From NCBI GenBank assembly GCA_021811275.1, contig JAJZPI010000008.1, positions 1 to 46,804 of the forward strand: a stretch of 46,804 nucleotides of DNA. The letters are read 5' to 3'. The translations under genes were made by a program, and so were the position numbers. Source of the stretch: Deltaproteobacteria bacterium (GTDB lineage: Bacteria > Desulfobacterota > Desulfarculia > Desulfarculales > Desulfarculaceae). Below, piece by piece: positions 15,003 through 25,400 of the stretch. Position 1 is the stretch's first letter. Each line of letters begins with the position of its first letter. The notes beneath the pieces are model-generated. The model worked only from the letters and a program-made list of their open reading frames with translations, was not told the origin of the DNA and did not search any database.

Positions 15003-17275
15003 ACAACAATCCAGCCATCATCGGGGCCAGTCTGCCCCGCCTGGACGCTCGCGACAAGGTCACCGGCCGCTCCATCTACGTCGATGACATGATGCTGCCG
15101 GGCATGCTCTACGGCGCGCTGCTCAGAAGCCCCCTCCCTCACGCCCGCATAAAGCGCATCGACGTTTCCAAGGCCAGGGCCTTGAAGGGCGTCAAGGACG
15201 TCATCGTGGGCGCGGACACCCCCCAGATAAGGTACGGCAACTGGCGTCTGGTGCCCCAGAGCCAGGACGAGCTGCCCCTGGCCGTGGACAAGGTGCGCTT
15301 CCTCGGCGACGAGGTGGCCGCGGTGGCCGCCCTGGACAAGGAGACCGCCGAGCGCGCCTGCCAGCTGATCGAGGTGGAATACGAGGAACTGCCGGGGCTC
15401 TTCACCGTCGAGGACGCCACCGCCGAGGGCGCGGCGATCATTCACGACGACAGCCCGGGCAACGTCAGCCTGAACCGCAAGATCACCTACGGCGATCTGG
15501 AGGCCGGCTTCAAACGCGCCGACTACGTGCGCGACGACGTCTTCACGGTCCACGCCGTCAGCCACGCCTACATGGAGCCCTGCTCCAGCATCGCAGCGCC
15601 CGACGAGGGCGGCCGCGTCACCCTCTGGACCAGCACCCAGGTGCCCTACATCGTCCAGTGCCTGCTGGCCGCCACCCTGGGTTTGCCCGAAAACCACGTG
15701 CGGGTGATCAAGCCCAACGTGGGCGGCGGCTTCGGCGGCAAGATGGAGCTTAGGCCTTGGGAATTCTGCGCCGCCTTCATGGCCCTGCGCACCGGCCGGC
15801 CGGTGAAATTCACCCTGAACCGCGAACAGGAGCTGGCCTTCGGCCGCCGCCGCCACGCCATGACCATCCACTCCAAGGTGGGCTTCACCAAAGACGGCAA
15901 GATCACGGCCAAGGATTTCAATGTGCTTCTGGACGGCGGCGCCTACAACTCCATGGGCCCCACCGCCACTTTCCTCTGCGGCAACTTCGGGGCCATGCTC
16001 TACCGCTATCCCGCCTACCGCTATCTAGGCCGTCACGTCTACACCAACAAGCCCCCGGCCGGGGCCATGCGCGGCTTCGGCGCGCCCCAGGCATTGTTCG
16101 CCGCCGAGAGCCAGATGAACATGGCCGCCGCCGAACTGGGCATCGATCCCATCGAACTCCGGATCATCAACGCCATGGAGACCGGCGACGAGATACCGGA
16201 GGTCGCCACCATCAGCTCCTGCGGCTTCAAGGAGTCGCTGGTCAAGGTCCGCGAGATGAGTGGCTGGGATGCCAAACGCAAGGAGAAAAGTCCCGGCCGC
16301 GGCATCGGCGTGGGCTGCTACAGCTTCATCAGCGGCGGCGTGTTCAACTGGTTCAACACCAAGTACAACTTCGCCACCGCCGAGGTGAGGGTCTTCGAGG
16401 ACGGCACCGCTCACCTGTTGACCATGGCCACGGACATCGGCCAGGGTTCGGACCACACCCTGCGCCAGATTCTGGCCGCCGAGTTGGGCATCGGCATCGA
16501 GAAGATCCGCCTGACCGCCGCCGACACCGCCGTCACCCCCAAGGCCGACCTGGGCACCTGGGGCAGCCGGGTCACTCTCATGAGCGGCAACGCGGTAATC
16601 GATGCGGCGCGCAAGATCAAGGAGATGCTGATCCCGGTGATCTTCAGCCAGTTCGACCTGAACCAGATCCACGACGTTGCCTTCGAGGGCGACCGGGTCT
16701 TCGCCAAGGCCCGCCCCGACAAGGGGCTCACCTTCGGCGAGTGCGTGTACAAGGCCCTGCGCGGCCGGCGGGGCGAGCCCCTGACCGCCTTCGGAGCCTA
16801 TACCCCGCGCAACCGCGGCCTGGTCAGCCCGGCCTTCTCCTTCGGTGCCCAGGTGGCCGAGGTGGAGGTGGACCAGGAGACCGGCCTGATCAAGGTGCAA
16901 AAGATGTACACCGCCCACGACTGCGGCGTGCCCATCAACAAGATGGGCGTGGAGGGCCAGTTGGAGGGCTCCATCCACATGGGCCTGGGCTACGCCCTGA
17001 TGGAAGACTTCGTGATGAAGGACGGCCGCACACTGAACACTAACTTCCTGGACTACAAGATTCCCACCGCCCAGGACATGCCCCCGGGCGAGTCGGTGGA
17101 GATAGACACCTACGAGCCCGAGGGACCCTTCGGGGCCAAGGAGGCCGGCGAGGGTCTGGTCAGCCCGACCGCCCCGGCCATCGCCGAGGCTGTACACCAC
17201 GCCACTGGCTATCGCTGCATGGATCTGCCCATAACCCCGCCCAAGGTGCTCAAGGGTATCGGCAAGCTCAAGTAG
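14999..17275 (+). CDS. Molybdenum hydroxylase, molybdopterin-binding large subunit
   Basis: A 758-residue catalytic subunit. The N-terminal hammerhead domain begins DARDKVTGRSIYVDDMMLPG; the Mo-cofactor motifs include VGGGFGGKMELRPWE, PAGAMRGFGAPQALFAAESQ, DIGQGSDHTLRQILAAELG and GTWGSRVTLMSGNA. The C-terminal GPFGAKEAGEG carries the conserved active-site glutamate of Mo hydroxylases. The AYRxxLR-like selenocysteine/Cu signature of aerobic CO dehydrogenase (CSFR) is not seen, so CO is an unlikely substrate; overall it looks closest to 4-hydroxybenzoyl-CoA-reductase-like or hypoxanthine-type enzymes. The substrate cannot be deduced: no transporter, CoA ligase or cofactor gene is adjacent. Confidence 0.93.
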   Translation: MNNNPAIIGASLPRLDARDKVTGRSIYVDDMMLPGMLYGALLRSPLPHARIKRIDVSKARALKGVKDVIVGADTPQIRYGNWRLVPQSQDELPLAVDKVRFLGDEVAAVAALDKETAERACQLIEVEYEELPGLFTVEDATAEGAAIIHDDSPGNVSLNRKITYGDLEAGFKRADYVRDDVFTVHAVSHAYMEPCSSIAAPDEGGRVTLWTSTQVPYIVQCLLAATLGLPENHVRVIKPNVGGGFGGKMELRPWEFCAAFMALRTGRPVKFTLNREQELAFGRRRHAMTIHSKVGFTKDGKITAKDFNVLLDGGAYNSMGPTATFLCGNFGAMLYRYPAYRYLGRHVYTNKPPAGAMRGFGAPQALFAAESQMNMAAAELGIDPIELRIINAMETGDEIPEVATISSCGFKESLVKVREMSGWDAKRKEKSPGRGIGVGCYSFISGGVFNWFNTKYNFATAEVRVFEDGTAHLLTMATDIGQGSDHTLRQILAAELGIGIEKIRLTAADTAVTPKADLGTWGSRVTLMSGNAVIDAARKIKEMLIPVIFSQFDLNQIHDVAFEGDRVFAKARPDKGLTFGECVYKALRGRRGEPLTAFGAYTPRNRGLVSPAFSFGAQVAEVEVDQETGLIKVQKMYTAHDCGVPINKMGVEGQLEGSIHMGLGYALMEDFVMKDGRTLNTNFLDYKIPTAQDMPPGESVEIDTYEPEGPFGAKEAGEGLVSPTAPAIAEAVHHATGYRCMDLPITPPKVLKGIGKLK

Positions 17276-17297
17276 GCGATCAAGTCATCCTTCAAGC

Positions 17298-17330
17298 AAA
17301 CGGGCGGGGGCAACCCCGCCCGTTTACTTT
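17298..17330 (+). terminator. Rho-independent terminator of the molybdenum hydroxylase operon
   Basis: A perfect 12-bp stem, AAACGGGCGGGG / CCCCGCCCGTTT (17298-17309 and 17314-17325) with a GCAA loop, is followed by a short T-rich stretch (ACTTT), 22 bp after the large-subunit stop. GCAA is a GNRA-type stable loop. Confidence 0.85.
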
Positions 17331-17471
17331 CCCACCCAGCCGACAGCCTTCCCGCGATCATTGCCCGCGCTGGCCCCACTGTTCAAGTTGACAAAGAACA
17401 GCTTGTATGCTGGATTGAAAAACAACAAGGGTTACGGTCCAGCGATAATCCTGCCGCCGGGAGGATGAGGC

Positions 17472-18272
17472 ATGAAACGCAAGCTGTCAGGATTGCTTCT
17501 CGCCCTGCTTTTTACCCTCGCCCTTGTCTCCCTGGCGCCGGCCGCCGACAACTACCTCACCACCTCACACTACAAAATCTACTACGACCAATGGGAAGAT
17601 GTCGCCCGAGCCATGAACGGCTCCTATTTCGACACCGCCTACGATACCGCGACCTCGGTAATGGGCAAGGGGCTGGACAACCTCATGTCGCTCTACTTTT
17701 ACAGCGACTCCAGCTCGAGCACCAACGGCACCTATTCCCCCAGCAACAACAACATAAGGCTCAATATCAGCAAGGGCGACTCCACCTCTTCCAGCGTCCT
17801 GACGGCATACGCGGCCGTCCTGGCCCATGAGACGACCCACGCCATCTTCAACTACATTTCACACGACTCCAGCGATGGAGCCAACTGGCTGGACGAAGGG
17901 TTGGCGTTTTACGTGGGCGATTGCGCCTATCCAAAGTCTGACGCCTACACCAAGGCGTACCTCGGCGCTCAACTGCGATACTACAGCCAAGACGGCGAAA
18001 CCAAACTAAGCTGGTACGACACCGGCATCGACTACCTGCGTGACGATACGAGTTCCTTGGCTATGTGGCAGTTGCCGGCCCTGGGCAACTTCCTTTACAA
18101 CACTGGTGGTTCGAGCGCGATCCTGAGCACTCTGCAAAGCCGGGGTCGTGGGAATGATTTGGAGTTGTCCCTCCAGACGGCTTTTGGCAAACCCAGCGGC
18201 ATGAACAGCACGGACACCTCCGCCGACACCCTATACGCCGCCTACTACAAATATTACTACGGCTCCAGCTAG
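17472..18272 (+). CDS. Secreted HExxH metallopeptidase, gluzincin-like
   Basis: A 266-residue protein with a clear Sec signal peptide (MKRKLSGLLLALLFTLALVS, cleavage after APA near residue 24). The zinc motif is H119-E120-T-T-H123 in VLAHETTHAIFNYI; a third ligand is probably E142 in WLDEGLAFYVGD, the arrangement of the MA-clan gluzincins (peptidase_MA-like family). The mature protein is rich in Ser, Tyr, Asn and Thr and free of further membrane segments, so it is likely periplasmic or extracellular. GGGAGG lies just upstream of the ATG at 17472. Target proteins are unknown. Its codon use is less GC-biased than that of its neighbours. Confidence 0.82.
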   Translation: MKRKLSGLLLALLFTLALVSLAPAADNYLTTSHYKIYYDQWEDVARAMNGSYFDTAYDTATSVMGKGLDNLMSLYFYSDSSSSTNGTYSPSNNNIRLNISKGDSTSSSVLTAYAAVLAHETTHAIFNYISHDSSDGANWLDEGLAFYVGDCAYPKSDAYTKAYLGAQLRYYSQDGETKLSWYDTGIDYLRDDTSSLAMWQLPALGNFLYNTGGSSAILSTLQSRGRGNDLELSLQTAFGKPSGMNSTDTSADTLYAAYYKYYYGSS

Positions 18273-18358
18273 GATCCTCCCGGCGGGCATGGGCGGGGTT
18301 AGCCGCCCCGGCTCCCAGAGTCAAGCTGGGGATGATACACTGACGATAGCCCGAGCGA

Positions 18359-18388
18359 GGGCGGGGTTCATCCCCGCCCCTTGCTTTT
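18359..18388 (+). terminator. Rho-independent terminator after the peptidase gene
   Basis: GGGCGGGG (18359-18366), a 5-nt loop and CCCCGCCC (18372-18379) form an 8-bp GC stem followed by CTTGCTTTT. It separates the plus-strand peptidase from the converging minus-strand HD-GYP gene. Confidence 0.78.
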
Positions 18389-18520
18389 GGCGGGCCGGAG
18401 GAAGGCGGGTTGTACCAGTCGAGGTGGCAAAAGGTTTTTGGCGATGATCAACCTTGAAGAAATCCTGGCCCGTCACCCAGGTCATTGAGGGTGGCCACAG
18501 GGACGAGGGTCTTGGCCGCC

Positions 18521-20221
18521 TCACTCCTCCAAGTCAAGCGCGTTTTCGATTTGCTCGATGCACTCGCAGAAAACACGGACCAAGGGTTCGTCCAGCTTGC
18601 CCGCCTTGGCTTCCTCGCGAAGGATGGCCAGCGCCCTCTCGCGCGGCATGGCCTTTTTATAGGGCCTGTCCTTGGCGGTGAGCGCGTCATAGATATCGAC
18701 GATGGCCAGGACGCGGCTGTAGGCCAGTATTTCGGGGTCGGTGGCCCCGTCGGGATAACCGCTGCCGTCGAGCTTTTCGTGGTGCTGGCGTACGATGACG
18801 GGCACCCGGCGGTATTGCGGGGGGAAGGGTATTTCCCCCAGAATGCGGTGGCTTTCGGCAGGGTGCCGTCGTATCTCGTCCCATTCCTGCGGCGTGAGGT
18901 TGCCACGCAGGATGAGGAGCCTTTCGCGTTCCTCGGGACCAAGCAGATATTGCTGCTCACCGCAGACCGTGACCTGCTTTTCGGCCAAGGCGCGGATAAA
19001 GGCTGCGTCGTCGTCGGAAAGGAGGTTGGTGCGGTTCACCCCTTCTAAACGGGTAATCTCGGCACGCAGGTCGCAACCGGCCAGATCGCCCCAGAGGGCC
19101 ATGCGCATCCTGACCGCCTCTGCCTGGCCCTGACTAAGCCGCGTGCTCTTGGTCAGCACCTCTTCGCGCACGCCTATCTTGCCTACGTCGTGCAAAAGAC
19201 CGGCAAAGTAAATTTCGCTCGGCCCGGCCGCCACCGTGTCCGGGGCCGCGGGCAGCAGCGACCTCTCTATTGCCGCTTTGGCCAGCGCGTCGGCGTAGCG
19301 GGCCACCCGTTGGGAATGGCCGGCGGTGCAGGGATCCCGGGAGTCGATGGCCGTGGCCAGGGCGCGCAGGAGGGCCTGGAGCATGCGCTGGACCTGCGCA
19401 AAGTGATGGGCGTTGGCCATGGCGGTGGCAGCCACAGAGGCGATGGTGCTCATGCGGGTCAGGTCCGCCGCGCTGAAGGAGCCGCCTTGGCTGGTGGAAC
19501 CCATCACCAGGCCCCCAGACCAGTGTCCAGGAGATTTGAGGGGCAGGCATAGCAAGCTCACCAGGCCCTGGACCTCATTCCTCCAGCGGTGGTCTGCGTC
19601 CAAATCGTTGACGATCTCTCCACGCCCCTGACGCATTACGTCCCGGAAAAGCTCACTATCGGCGATCAGGTGCAACGATATCTCGTCGGCCGGGCCAAAT
19701 AAGCCCAGGTGCTCGTATCGTCCCACCTCCTTGTCATAGGTGAAGACCATGCCCAGCTCGGCCCCGCCCGGTCCGTTCTCGCATTCGGTCAAAAGGGCTT
19801 GGGTGACCTCGGGCAGATGCAGAGACTGGTTCAACGTCGTGGCTGCCCTGTGCAGGAGAGCAGTCTCGCGGTACTGGTCCAGGGTCTCGGCGTTGGCCGC
19901 CCTGAGGGCCAAGCCCCGCGCCACCGTTTCTCGCAAGGAGAGAGAAAGCAGGCGGCCCAGCCCTCCGCAGAACCCTCGGTCGGCCTCCGGCCCGGGCAAC
20001 AGCTGGAGCCTGGCCAGACCCGTCGTCTCGCCGGATCCAATATCATAGGAGAGGACTTCCTGCGGTGGCCAGACAGCCGTATTTGTGTCTGGACCGCAGG
20101 CGGCCAAAATTTCCTGGCCATCCAGTACGGCCAAGCTCAACCGGTCCCCGGCAACGACACGGGCTTCATCCAGCCATGAGGCCAGAACCCGCGGCTTGAG
20201 CAAACGGCGCAGAACACTCAT
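18521..20221 (-). CDS. GAF/HD-GYP cyclic-di-GMP phosphodiesterase (566 aa)
   Basis: Residues ~1-110 form a poorly known N-terminal sensor-like domain, ~130-275 a GAF domain, and ~285-540 an HD-GYP domain. Catalytic residues are present: GHSQRVARYA (H302), LLHDVGKIG (H344, D345), RRHPAESHRIL, QHHEKLDGSGYP (HHE 480-482, GYP 488-490) and IVDIYDALTAKDRPYK. HD-GYP enzymes hydrolyse c-di-GMP. Odd: about 80 residues (355-440) are inserted between HDVGKIG and the RRHP helix, where the family usually has ~20; the insert contains a second copy-like VLTKSTRLSQ / LILRGNLTPQ stretch. It follows the receiver gene by 34 bp. Its first ~130 residues, including AETLDQYRETALLHRAATTL, resemble those of the GAF/HD-GYP protein at 30564-31931. 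Confidence 0.88.
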   Translation of the reverse strand: MSVLRRLLKPRVLASWLDEARVVAGDRLSLAVLDGQEILAACGPDTNTAVWPPQEVLSYDIGSGETTGLARLQLLPGPEADRGFCGGLGRLLSLSLRETVARGLALRAANAETLDQYRETALLHRAATTLNQSLHLPEVTQALLTECENGPGGAELGMVFTYDKEVGRYEHLGLFGPADEISLHLIADSELFRDVMRQGRGEIVNDLDADHRWRNEVQGLVSLLCLPLKSPGHWSGGLVMGSTSQGGSFSAADLTRMSTIASVAATAMANAHHFAQVQRMLQALLRALATAIDSRDPCTAGHSQRVARYADALAKAAIERSLLPAAPDTVAAGPSEIYFAGLLHDVGKIGVREEVLTKSTRLSQGQAEAVRMRMALWGDLAGCDLRAEITRLEGVNRTNLLSDDDAAFIRALAEKQVTVCGEQQYLLGPEERERLLILRGNLTPQEWDEIRRHPAESHRILGEIPFPPQYRRVPVIVRQHHEKLDGSGYPDGATDPEILAYSRVLAIVDIYDALTAKDRPYKKAMPRERALAILREEAKAGKLDEPLVRVFCECIEQIENALDLEE

Positions 20222-20255
20222 GCTGTCTCTTCCCTACCAGACGGATCAGGTTGGG

Positions 20256-20639
20256 TTATGTCAATCCCAGCACCTCCTTGGCCACCGCCAGAATCTCGTC
20301 GGGGTCGAAGGGTTTGGTCATGTAGCGCAGAGCCCCTGCCTCCAGCCCCTCCTTGCGGTCCACCTCCTGACCCTTGGCGGTAAGGAGGATAATGGAGGTG
20401 CCGGCGAACGCGGGGTCCGATTTCACCTTGCGGCAAACCTCGTAGCCATTCATCTTAGGCATCATGATGTCCAGGAACACCAGGCGCGGGACCTCGGAGC
20501 GAATTTGGTCCAAGCCTTCCTGCCCATCGGAGGCGGAAATAATCTCCACCCCGTGGTCGTCCTCCAAATCCTCAAGAGTCTGTTCCAGCAGTGAACGGAT
20601 ATGTGCCTCATCATCAACGATCAACACCTTATCGGACAT
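20256..20639 (-). CDS. Stand-alone CheY-like response regulator receiver
   Basis: A 127-residue single receiver domain without output domain. It has the acidic pair DDE (residues 9-11), phosphoacceptor D57 in VFLDIMMPKMNGYEV, the conserved Thr in IILLTAKGQEV and the Lys in YMTKPFDPDEIL. The ATG at 20639 is preferred over an in-frame GTG one codon upstream because the GAGAGGG site is then better spaced. It lies 34 bp upstream of an HD-GYP gene and downstream of three histidine kinases, so it may be their common phosphate acceptor and act on the HD-GYP protein by contact. Confidence 0.93.
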   Translation of the reverse strand: MSDKVLIVDDEAHIRSLLEQTLEDLEDDHGVEIISASDGQEGLDQIRSEVPRLVFLDIMMPKMNGYEVCRKVKSDPAFAGTSIILLTAKGQEVDRKEGLEAGALRYMTKPFDPDEILAVAKEVLGLT

Positions 20640-20955
20640 CACACCCTCTCTTTTCCTCTGGCGCCTCCCGACAGGCTGGGGATGCCAGGGGTTCGAGTCG
20701 CAGCCCGAGCTCAGCGATCACTGAACCGTGATCAACGCTTGCCCCCTAATTCGCGCCATCGCGGCCCTAGCGGCTTATGACCTGATTCACCGCTTATCCG
20801 CTTGCCACAATAAATGCCCCGCATCAGCCTTTTCCCCCAATATTTTTCGCGCCAGCGAATTGCCGAAAACACCAAATCATTGCGCGCTCGTCCTTGATGC
20901 GATCGCAGGTTGTCCAACCAAAACGGCATGCCAGCGGCAAGCCCGGCATAAGCCA
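20640..20955 (-). other. 316-bp spacer between kinase and receiver genes
   Basis: No gene is supported here. The spacer has lower GC than its surroundings and holds an inverted repeat GATCAC-6-GTGATC (20716-20733), about 80 bp upstream of the receiver ATG, a likely operator or small hairpin. A 97-codon frame on the minus strand that starts inside the kinase gene has no recognisable features. No convincing -35/-10 pair was found, so whether the receiver and HD-GYP genes have their own promoter is open. Confidence 0.5.
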
Positions 20956-22380
20956 TCATGTAGCAGGAGCGGGCGGCAGCTCGACAAAAAACGAACTGCC
21001 TTGCCCCACCTGGGATTCGACCCAAATACGGCCGTGGTAGTGCTCTACGATCTGCTTACAAATTGACAGTCCCAGGCCTGTGCCCTTGGGCTTGTCTCGC
21101 AAGGTGTCGCTATGCACCACCTGATAAAACTGGTCGAAAACTTGGTTCAGGTTTTCCTTGGGAATGCCCGGTCCGGTATCGGAAACTTCGACCCGCACCA
21201 GGCCTTCCGGCGTGGCCAGGGCATGAATCCCAACCTTGCCTTCAACCGTGAATTTGGAGGCATTGTTAAGAAGGTTGATAAGGACCTGAACCAGGCGGTC
21301 CTGGTCTGCCAGCACCGGGGGCAAGGGATCATCCACCCGCATTTCCAGCCTGACAGCAGGCCGGTTGCTGAACTCGCCGCTTACCGCATGGGCCGCCTGC
21401 TCCACAAAATCCTTGACGGCGCATATCTGGTCGCGCCACTCGACATGACCCGATTCGATCTTGGCCAAATCCAGCACATCATTTATCAAGCGGGTTAGGC
21501 GCTCGCCTTCGTTGGCAATTATTTCAAGGTTGTTGCTTATGCGCGTCGCTTGACGCTGGGCCTTGGGGTCGCCCTGCGCCAGGGGGGCGAAGGTGTTTCT
21601 GAAATCCCTTTGGATTATTTTTGTGAAACCGATAACCGAAGTCAAAGGCGTGCGCAGCTCATGTGATACCGATGACAGAAGCTGCGACTTCACGCGGTCC
21701 AGTTCCCGCAAGTCTTCCTTTTGTCGCTCGATGATCCGCAACTGCTGGTGGGCGTGGGCCGCCGAGGCGTATAGCATACGTCCCACGGCCAGCGCCAGGA
21801 GCGACATCGCCGCCCCGTTGATGGCCAACCCCGGCGTCCCTAGCTGATTGTGTTGTTTCACCAGCAAGGATAACACCAACGCACAGCACCCCGGCAGGAC
21901 CACCGCAAGCGACTTCGTCCCGTTATAGCGCATGAACGCAACGATTATGAAAAGAGTGACCAGATAGACTGTGATGCCGGTGTAGGGGACATACCCCAGA
22001 CCGCAATGAAAGGCGGCGATGAGCAGGGGAGTCATGCCCGCCACCGACTCGAAAAGGTGGTGCCGAGGGCTAACGCCGGCGGCTGTTTCGGGCAGGCCGG
22101 CGGCAAGCCACCAGACGGACAGCGCCCATACTAGCCAGATAGCCCTCATGGCCGCCAGCCCCATGACCTGGTCGCCCATGAGGGCTTTCGTCTCTTCCCA
22201 GTTGAGCAGCTGGTGAATCAAGAGCGCGGCGGAAATGCCAATGACGATGTTTGACAGCACGCGCCCCCGGCGCATGTTGGCCAAGAGCAACAGGTCATCC
22301 ATCTCCCGCCTTTGCTCATCGCTCATGGCGGGGACAAACAACTCGCCCATGGTCTGGCTGACGACAGATTGTTTGATCAT
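20956..22380 (-). CDS. Membrane histidine kinase with 6-TM sensor
   Basis: A 474-residue kinase. Residues ~40-205 contain six hydrophobic segments (for example VLSNIVIGISAALLIHQLL, AIWLVWALSVWWLAAGL, ITVYLVTLFIIVAFM), a MASE-like membrane sensor with little outside the bilayer. A short coiled coil (LRIIERQKEDLRELDRVKSQ) leads to HisKA with H240 in SSVSHELRTPLTSVIGFTKI, and a HATPase_c domain with N (LINLLNNASKF), G1 (VSDTGPGIP) and G2 (GTGLGLSICKQI) boxes. The catalytic half is almost the same as those of the next two upstream kinases. ATG 22380 was chosen because the longer frame overlaps the upstream gene and has no motif. The receiver is 316 bp downstream. Confidence 0.9.
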   Translation of the reverse strand: MIKQSVVSQTMGELFVPAMSDEQRREMDDLLLLANMRRGRVLSNIVIGISAALLIHQLLNWEETKALMGDQVMGLAAMRAIWLVWALSVWWLAAGLPETAAGVSPRHHLFESVAGMTPLLIAAFHCGLGYVPYTGITVYLVTLFIIVAFMRYNGTKSLAVVLPGCCALVLSLLVKQHNQLGTPGLAINGAAMSLLALAVGRMLYASAAHAHQQLRIIERQKEDLRELDRVKSQLLSSVSHELRTPLTSVIGFTKIIQRDFRNTFAPLAQGDPKAQRQATRISNNLEIIANEGERLTRLINDVLDLAKIESGHVEWRDQICAVKDFVEQAAHAVSGEFSNRPAVRLEMRVDDPLPPVLADQDRLVQVLINLLNNASKFTVEGKVGIHALATPEGLVRVEVSDTGPGIPKENLNQVFDQFYQVVHSDTLRDKPKGTGLGLSICKQIVEHYHGRIWVESQVGQGSSFFVELPPAPAT

Positions 22381-22459
22381 GGTTGCATTCCCGACAAACT
22401 CGACGGCGTCAACGCCACGGTCGCCAAGGCGGCCCGGGGCAAGCGGCTGGCGGAACTTT

Positions 22460-25400
22460 TCACGCCGCCGCGCTCGGCTCGGTAGGCAGTTCAAAGATGA
22501 AGGAACTGCCTTGGCCCAAAACTGATTCCACCCAGATACGGCCCCCGTAATGCTCCACTATCTGCTTGCAGATGGACAGCCCCAGCCCCGTGCCTTTGGG
22601 CTTGTCGCTCAGGGTGTCCCCCCTGGTTACCTGATAGAATTGGTCGAAGACCTGCGCCAGATTATCGGGAGGTATGCCCGGCCCGGTGTCGGTGACCTCG
22701 ACCCTGGCCCAACCTGCCTTGGCGGCCTTCGCCTGGATGGCCACCCGGCCCTCCACGGTAAACTTGGAGGCGTTGTTCAGCAAATTGATGATGACCTGCA
22801 CCAGACGGTCGCGGTCCGCCACCAGCGGCGGCAATCCACGATCCACGGTCATTTCCAGAGTCACCTCGGGCCGGTTGGCGAACTCGCCGCTAACCGCCTG
22901 TACCGCCTGCTCCACCAAATCAGGCAGCGAGCAGGTTTCGTCACGCCAGTTCATGCGCCCGGACTCGATCTTGGAAAGATCCAGGACGTCGTTTATCAGC
23001 CTGGTCAGGCGCTCGCCTTCGCGAACGATGATGCTCAGGTTTTCCTCAATGCGCCGGGCCTTGCGCGCCACCTTGGCGTCGTTTTCGGTCATGCCAAAAA
23101 AATTGTTGTGGAACTCGCGTTTGATGAGCTTGGCGAATCCGAGCACGCTGGTCAAAGGCGTACGCAGTTCGTGGGAGACGCTGGAAAGGAAGTCGGATTT
23201 CATCTTGTCCAGCTCCTGCAGGTGGCGATTGGCCTCGGCCAATTCCGCCGTGCGTTCCTCCACCCTCCTCTCCAGTCCGTCATGGGCGCGCCGTAGCGCC
23301 TCCTCGGCCTCCTTGCGCTCGCTTATGTCACGGGCGATCCCGCGGAAGCCCACGATAACGCCACCGCCGTCATAGATGGGCGAAACCGAGGTTTCCACGA
23401 AGACCTTGCTTCCGTCCTTGCGCACCAAGAGCCAGTCCAGGGCTCTGGTGGCTTCGCCGGTGCGGAAGACGCGGTTGAAGGTGTCGAAGACCATTTGGGC
23501 ATTTGTGGAGTTTATGTAGGCGCGATAGTTCATGCCCAGCAATTGCCCTGGCTCATAGCCCAGCATCCTGCACATGGAATCGTTGAAAAAGGTGAAACTG
23601 CCCTCGAGATCGACTTCGTAGTAGCCGTCTTCAATGCTGGCCAGGATGGTACGATAGCGCTCCTCGCTGTTGCGCAGGGCCTCCTCGGCGCGCTTGCTTT
23701 CGGTGATGTCCTCGTAGAGTACGAGGTGCCCTCCGCCCTGCAGGGCCACGGGGCTGAAGTGGACACTCTTGTGTGAGCCGTCGCGGCAGACCACCTCATA
23801 GGTTCTGGAGGTGTGCTGGCCCACGCTGATGGCCTTCTGTTCGTTGAGCCAATCGTCGATAACGGCATGCCGCATTTCAGGGTCCGGGAAGACTTTGCGA
23901 AGCCATTCGCGTCCCCACAACAGCTCCGTGAGGCCATAACCGAATATCTTGACGAAGGCCGGATTGACGTATTCGAAACTGCCGTCAGCCCTGAGCAGAG
24001 AGACCCCCAGGGGCGACTCCTCCACCAGGACCTGAAAGCGGCTTTTCTCCCGCTGCAGTTCCTCCTCGGCCCTCTTGCGCTCGGTGATGTCGCGGGCGAT
24101 GCCGCGAAAGCCCGTAGGGGTTCCGCTGGCATCCTTGATTAGGGAGACCGATGCCTCGATGAATCCTCTGGAACCGTCCTTTTTGATTACCTCCCAATCA
24201 AAGACCTTGGCCGCCTTGCCGGTCTTGAATACGGCTCCAAAGGTCTCCGCCGCCGCCGCCAGGTAGTCGGGGCTTACGTAATCCCGGAAATCCAGGCGCT
24301 TCAGCTCCTCTTCGCCATAACCGACCGCCTTGCGGATCGATTCGTTGAAGAAGGTAAACTTGCCGGTCAGGTCCAACTCATAGTAGCCGTCTTCGATGTT
24401 CTCCAGAATGGTGCGGTAGCGTTCCTCGCTGGCCTGGAGCGCTTGCTCGGCCTGCCTGCGTGCAGTCACGTCCCGACTGATAACAAGCATGCCCTCCATG
24501 CGCCCTTCGTCGTCCATGTAGCGTGCGCTGTTTGTCTGCACCATCAGCACTCGGCCATCCTTGGTCAGGCGCTTGGTCTCGAACAAAACCCTCTCGCCCC
24601 TGATGGTGCGTTCGACAGCCTCGCGGGTGGTCTGCTTTTCGCTCTCTGGCACGAAGTCAAGCTGGTTTCCTTGGATTTCCTCAAGGGTCCACCCGAAAAT
24701 CGTGGTGAAGGCGGGGTTTACATAAACCACGCGCCCCCCTTGGTCGTAGACGATCACGGCGTCGGGAGTGGCGTTCAAGAGCAAACGATAGCGATCCATG
24801 CTCCGATGGTAATCTGCCTGGGCCTCTTTCTCCGCGGTGATATCAACCAAGGAGCCCTCATAGCACTCGATTTCGCCATTTGGACCGGTCACCGCCCGCC
24901 CGGAGATGGAGACCCAAATCTCACGCCCGTCGCGGCGCCGCATTTTCGTCTCGAAATCGGTGACCCGGCCCTGCTGCTTCATAATTTTCTGAAAAGCGGC
25001 GCGCTCCGCGGGGTCTAGATAGGCCTGGCTCCCCACATCGCTGACCTGTTCGAGCACCTCCTGCGGTGAATCGAAGCCCCAAATTTCGGCCAGGGCTTGG
25101 TTGAGGCTGAGCAAACGCCCCTCAGTCGTGGTCTGGAAAAGGCCCATGATCGAATTTTCGAAAATGCTGCGATATTTTTTCTCGGAACTCTTCAACTGGC
25201 TGCTGTAGGTTTCCAGTTGGGACATGAAGTCGTTGAAATACTCACTGAGCATACCGATCTCGTCGCGGCTGGAGACCTGGCAGCGGGTGGCGAAATCTCC
25301 CCGCCCCCCCCTGGCCATGCTTTCCATAAGGGCCTTCAGGGGCTTGGTCAGCGAGGAGCTGATCCATAGGGATAGCAGGAACACCAAAAGGGCAGTGCCG

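Noticed and set aside
20690-20720. GGGGTTCGAGTC resembling a tRNA T-arm
   Set aside because: No matching acceptor, anticodon or D-arm sequence could be folded around it, so it is chance or at most a remnant.
20732-21025. 97-codon minus-strand frame between kinase and receiver genes
   Set aside because: It overlaps the kinase 3' end, has no clear ribosome site and no recognisable domain.
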